Source: a virus
DNA length: 22,607 nucleotides
Reading direction: 5' to 3' (one strand)
Virus record (IMG/VR): IMGVR_UViG_3300022072_000142
Location: 1-22,607 of that record
Within the stretch, counting starts at the first letter, position 1; each line of letters opens with the position of its first letter. The position numbers and the translations under genes were made by a program. Below the pieces are notes generated by a model. The model was not told the origin of the DNA and ran no database searches. It worked only from the letters and a program-made list of their open reading frames with translations. Positions 19,878-22,607 of this stretch are shown one piece after another.

Positions 19878-22112
19878 ATGGCATACGGCGTAAAATATAG
19901 ATTAGAATTTTCCGATGTTTTAGGATATGGAAAAAAAGTTGAAATATTAAAAAAAGATTATACCGGCGAAATTTTGCCTATGATTGGCGGCGCTGAACCG
20001 GTTGTAATTAAATGGAATTCTTCAGATGATTTTTATAAACCGTTAATTGGTTCAAGTTGTAAATTAAATTTACTTGTTACCGATGAAATTCAATATGATG
20101 ATTTTTATCGATTTGATGAAAGGGAATATAAAATAAAGGTTTCATATTCAAAAAGTATTTCAGAAACATTTTCCGATAGAGTTGTTGCAGATGGCGGAAT
20201 TTATGAATCATTAGAATGTATTGATTCATTTTTAGGTGATTTTTACACAACATCAACATATTACAATGAGCGCGTTAATAATGACAACGGAAGGGTTGAA
20301 TCTTTAGGTTGTGTTTCAAGCACTATAACTGATGAAAAAGTTAATATTTGGGCGGATTATTGGATTGGATATTTAGTAGTCGACAGATACAAAGAACAAA
20401 TGAGTTCATTCCCTTTTAGTATTTCATTAAATGCATTTGATGGATTGGGAACTTTAGATAACTATGTTGCACCAATTTCGGCTGATGATGATATTTTGAG
20501 CGGAAACTCAACTTCAGATATTGAGAGAATTTCAAAAATATTGCAAAATTTAGATTTGGATTTGGATATTATTTTTATAAATGATTTAAAATTTAAACAA
20601 ACAATTGATTCTGTTGTTACCTATGTAAAATATCCAAACGTAACAAGTTTTTCAAACTATATTTTTGAGTTAACAAACGGATTTGATTTATATAAGGCAA
20701 AGAATCAATTAAGTTTATTGCTTTCAAACTACAATATGAGAATTTTTCAATCTTATGGGAAATGGTATGTTGTAGAAAATTCAAATGTATTTGATAATTC
20801 AGTAAAAGAAAATATTATTTCATTAAATACATCATTAAATCCGCCTTTAAATATTCGTGAATTAATAACAACAAGATTAAAAAGCATAAATAACGAATTT
20901 TTAAATTCTCAAAGATTTAATTATTTAGGAGTTTCGCAAGGAATTGAAAATATTTCAACTTTAAAAATTGCACCGAAGCAATTAAAACCAATAAATAATG
21001 ATTTAAAAAGGGAATATTTGCAGCCAATTTATGAAGTTGAAAGGCAATTAAATACAACGCAATTTGGAAAAACTTTTTGGAATAATAATTCGGGTTTTGA
21101 ATATGGCCTTTTTAATTGGGATGTGAACGGAACTTATGCGGTTTTGGCTGAAAACACAATATCAAAACAAGGCGGTAATTCTATATATTTAAACGCGCCA
21201 ACTACGGGTGATGTAAAATGTATTACAACAGAAAGATTATCGCAAGGCCTTCAGGGTTTTGAGGAAGGAAGGCAAATTGATGGTACTGCTTTAGGTTTAT
21301 GCAATTATTCTTTTAATTATTTAGTTGAATCTAATGATTTATTAATCGGAACATATATTCAATATGTAATAAAATTTACTTCAACGGCCGGACAAATAAT
21401 TTATTGGAATAATGTTTTAAGTGAATGGCAAACAACTTCTTATTTAAATCAAATACCGGTTAGTTCATTTAACACGTGGTTAAGTATTACAAGTACTTTT
21501 AAATCAATTCCTTATTCAGATTATTTATTTAGTTTTGGTTTTTTAGATTTAGAAATTCATAATACTATAACAAGTGCATCAACTCTTTCTGATTACGAAA
21601 AAACATATTTTGACAATGTTGGTATATATCAAAATTTAGATTCTTTTAAGTGGTCGCCAAATATGGCAAACGTTTCGAATTCACCTTCAAAAAATATTAA
21701 GGCAACAAGATTAATTGATTTAAATTATAGTTCTAAAAAAACAATTAAGGCCATAAATTTTCCTAATGTATCGCCCGCAATGAGCAATAAATCATATAGG
21801 TCGCGAGATGTAAATTTTATAAATGGAAATACAACAAAATTAAATACAGTTTCAAACATTCAGAATCAAAATATAATGAACGATTTTAGGGATTTTTGTA
21901 TTAGATATGAAGGTTCATTTAGAGGATTAAATCCAACGCCATTATCATTGCACAATAAAATTTGGTTTGATTGGGTTGGCGTTTTAGAGGATGAACAAAG
22001 TTCTATAATTGACGGGTTAACCTATGCCGTAAAATCTAATAATTACAAGGTTTTGGCACACGTTCCAAACGATGACAACGATTTAGATATTTCAGTTCAA
22101 ATAACAGATTAA
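19878..22112 (+). CDS. Tail tip/baseplate hub protein
   Basis: A 744-residue protein directly after the tape measure, where distal tail and hub proteins are coded. The N-terminal domain resembles distal-tail/hub proteins of Bacteroidota phages: strand EREYKIKVSYS (81-91), then NIWADYWIGYLVVDRYKEQ (156-174) and ISLNAFDGLGTLDNY (182-196). Between these strands lie two tandem copies of a motif, F.DRV..DGG..ESLEC (98-114) and ERVNNDNGRVESLGC (131-145), which also ends the tail fibre protein. The C-terminal part has carbohydrate-binding-like beta segments (about 415-590) and the ending IDGLTYAVKSNNYKVLAHVP (705-724 region). Complete; a terminator follows 28 bases after its stop. Confidence 0.78.
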   Translation: MAYGVKYRLEFSDVLGYGKKVEILKKDYTGEILPMIGGAEPVVIKWNSSDDFYKPLIGSSCKLNLLVTDEIQYDDFYRFDEREYKIKVSYSKSISETFSDRVVADGGIYESLECIDSFLGDFYTTSTYYNERVNNDNGRVESLGCVSSTITDEKVNIWADYWIGYLVVDRYKEQMSSFPFSISLNAFDGLGTLDNYVAPISADDDILSGNSTSDIERISKILQNLDLDLDIIFINDLKFKQTIDSVVTYVKYPNVTSFSNYIFELTNGFDLYKAKNQLSLLLSNYNMRIFQSYGKWYVVENSNVFDNSVKENIISLNTSLNPPLNIRELITTRLKSINNEFLNSQRFNYLGVSQGIENISTLKIAPKQLKPINNDLKREYLQPIYEVERQLNTTQFGKTFWNNNSGFEYGLFNWDVNGTYAVLAENTISKQGGNSIYLNAPTTGDVKCITTERLSQGLQGFEEGRQIDGTALGLCNYSFNYLVESNDLLIGTYIQYVIKFTSTAGQIIYWNNVLSEWQTTSYLNQIPVSSFNTWLSITSTFKSIPYSDYLFSFGFLDLEIHNTITSASTLSDYEKTYFDNVGIYQNLDSFKWSPNMANVSNSPSKNIKATRLIDLNYSSKKTIKAINFPNVSPAMSNKSYRSRDVNFINGNTTKLNTVSNIQNQNIMNDFRDFCIRYEGSFRGLNPTPLSLHNKIWFDWVGVLEDEQSSIIDGLTYAVKSNNYKVLAHVPNDDNDLDISVQITD

Positions 22113-22140
22113 AAGAAACTTTTTTTGTTTTGTTTGTCAG

Positions 22141-22180
22141 CCGCTTATTTGTATTTATTTACATTTAGGCGGTTTTTTTT
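22141..22180 (+). terminator. Rho-independent terminator at the end of the tail operon
   Basis: CCGCTTA (22141-22147) pairs with TAGGCGG (22166-22172) with one G-U pair; inside, TGTA pairs with TACA. Eight T follow. It separates the late tail genes from the following genes. Confidence 0.85.
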
Positions 22181-22213
22181 GCTTAAATGTTTTTTTTATT
22201 GAAAATTTATTTT

Positions 22214-22222
22214 TAATTTCGC
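22214..22222 (+). promoter_or_regulatory. Possible promoter box for the next gene block
   Basis: TAATTTCGC differs by one base from TAnnTTTGC, lies after the late terminator and 22 bases before the ATG at 22245. It is the weakest box listed; its difference from the late boxes could mean different timing. Confidence 0.3.
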
Positions 22223-22244
22223 AGTAAATAAAACAACAAAAAAT

Positions 22245-22442
22245 ATGTTTGAACAAAAATTTAAAAACGAAATGAAGCGTTTAAATTTAAAACGCTATGA
22301 CGTTTGTACTTTATTAAGTTGCACAATGCCAACATTAAAATCACGATTAAAAAACCCGATGACTTTCACGATTGCGGAAATTATTATTTTGCAACATAAT
22401 GATTTTCTTTTGTCGGGAATTTCTGAAAATTTAAACATTTAA
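22245..22442 (+). CDS. Small HTH-like DNA-binding protein
   Basis: A 65-residue basic protein. Residues about 5-40 (KFKNEMKRLNLKRYDVCTLL then TMPTLKSRLKNP) look like the helix-turn-helix of Cro/XRE-type or small phage DNA-binding proteins: a helix, a turn with S/C-T, and a recognition helix MPTLKSRL. It is the first gene after the late terminator and stands before a recombination gene, so a role as early regulator is plausible. No close family is recognised. Confidence 0.65.
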   Translation: MFEQKFKNEMKRLNLKRYDVCTLLSCTMPTLKSRLKNPMTFTIAEIIILQHNDFLLSGISENLNI

Positions 22443-22458
22443 AACAAAAACAAAAACA

Positions 22459-22607
22459 ATGGAAAAATTACGACAAATTCAGGCCGAATTGAAAGCGCCA
22501 AAGAACCAAAGAAATAATTTTGGGAAATACAATTACCGAAGTTGTGAAGATATTTTGGAAGCCGTTAAACCGCTTTTAAAAAAATACGAATGTACCTTGA
22601 CAATTTC
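22459..22607 (+). CDS. ERF-family ssDNA-annealing recombinase (5' part, cut by window end)
   Basis: Only the first 49 codons are inside the window. The N-terminus IQAELKAPKNQRNNFGKY followed by NYRSCEDILEAVKPLLKKY is the typical beginning of ERF (essential recombination function) proteins, which anneal complementary single strands in phage recombination and replication. The A-rich leader (AAAACAAAAACAAAAACA) before the ATG is like those in the accessory island. It marks the start of the early/replication block. Confidence 0.85.
   Translation, partial: MEKLRQIQAELKAPKNQRNNFGKYNYRSCEDILEAVKPLLKKYECTLTI

Overview
The window is a 22.6 kb stretch of an AT-rich double-stranded DNA tailed phage or prophage with a long non-contractile tail (siphovirus, HK97-type head). 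The host is probably a Bacteroidota bacterium, most likely flavobacterial. The grounds are: almost no Shine-Dalgarno sequences in front of genes but A-rich leaders instead; repeated promoter boxes of the form TAnnTTTG or TAnnTTTAC, which is the Bacteroidota -7 element; and tail and lysis proteins of kinds typical for phages of that phylum. Apart from one antisense RNA gene, everything is on the + strand.

Layout: 45-1764 packaging (small and large terminase). 1815-5003 portal, a MuF-type minor head protein with a C-terminal metallopeptidase-like domain, and a tiny Cys-rich protein overlapping its stop. 5004-5228 an antisense tRNA-like unit with its own promoter and terminator. 5229-7102 prohead protease and major capsid protein. 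7103-9342 an accessory island of small genes between the capsid and the connector genes, including a DUF3310 protein, a zinc-finger-like peptide, a two-helix membrane protein and a terminator-insulated PD-(D/E)XK nuclease-like gene. 9400-11368 head-tail joining: connector, stopper, HK97 gp10-like and tail terminator. 11380-13023 a fibre-like protein followed by a lysis cassette (small membrane protein, M15 peptidase, 3TM holin). 13104-16207 receptor-binding module (BppU-like protein, repeat-rich fibre, lectin-like protein, small tail protein). 16274-22112 tail shaft: tail tube, frameshifted tail assembly chaperones, tape measure and hub. 22113-22607 terminator, then the start of an early region with a small HTH-like protein and an ERF-type recombinase cut by the window end.

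The late genes form a relay of transcription units. Several rho-independent terminators are followed at once by a TAnnTTTAC or TAnnTTTG box, so each unit can be set separately. The most unusual items are the MuF-metallopeptidase fusion with its Cys-rich partner; the antisense tRNA-like gene with an oversized anticodon loop; a short Arg-Val/Gly/Glu-Ser/Cys motif shared by the end of the fibre protein and, in tandem, the middle of the hub protein; and the duplicated cassette structure of the fibre. No integrase, repressor, CRISPR array or insertion sequence is visible here.
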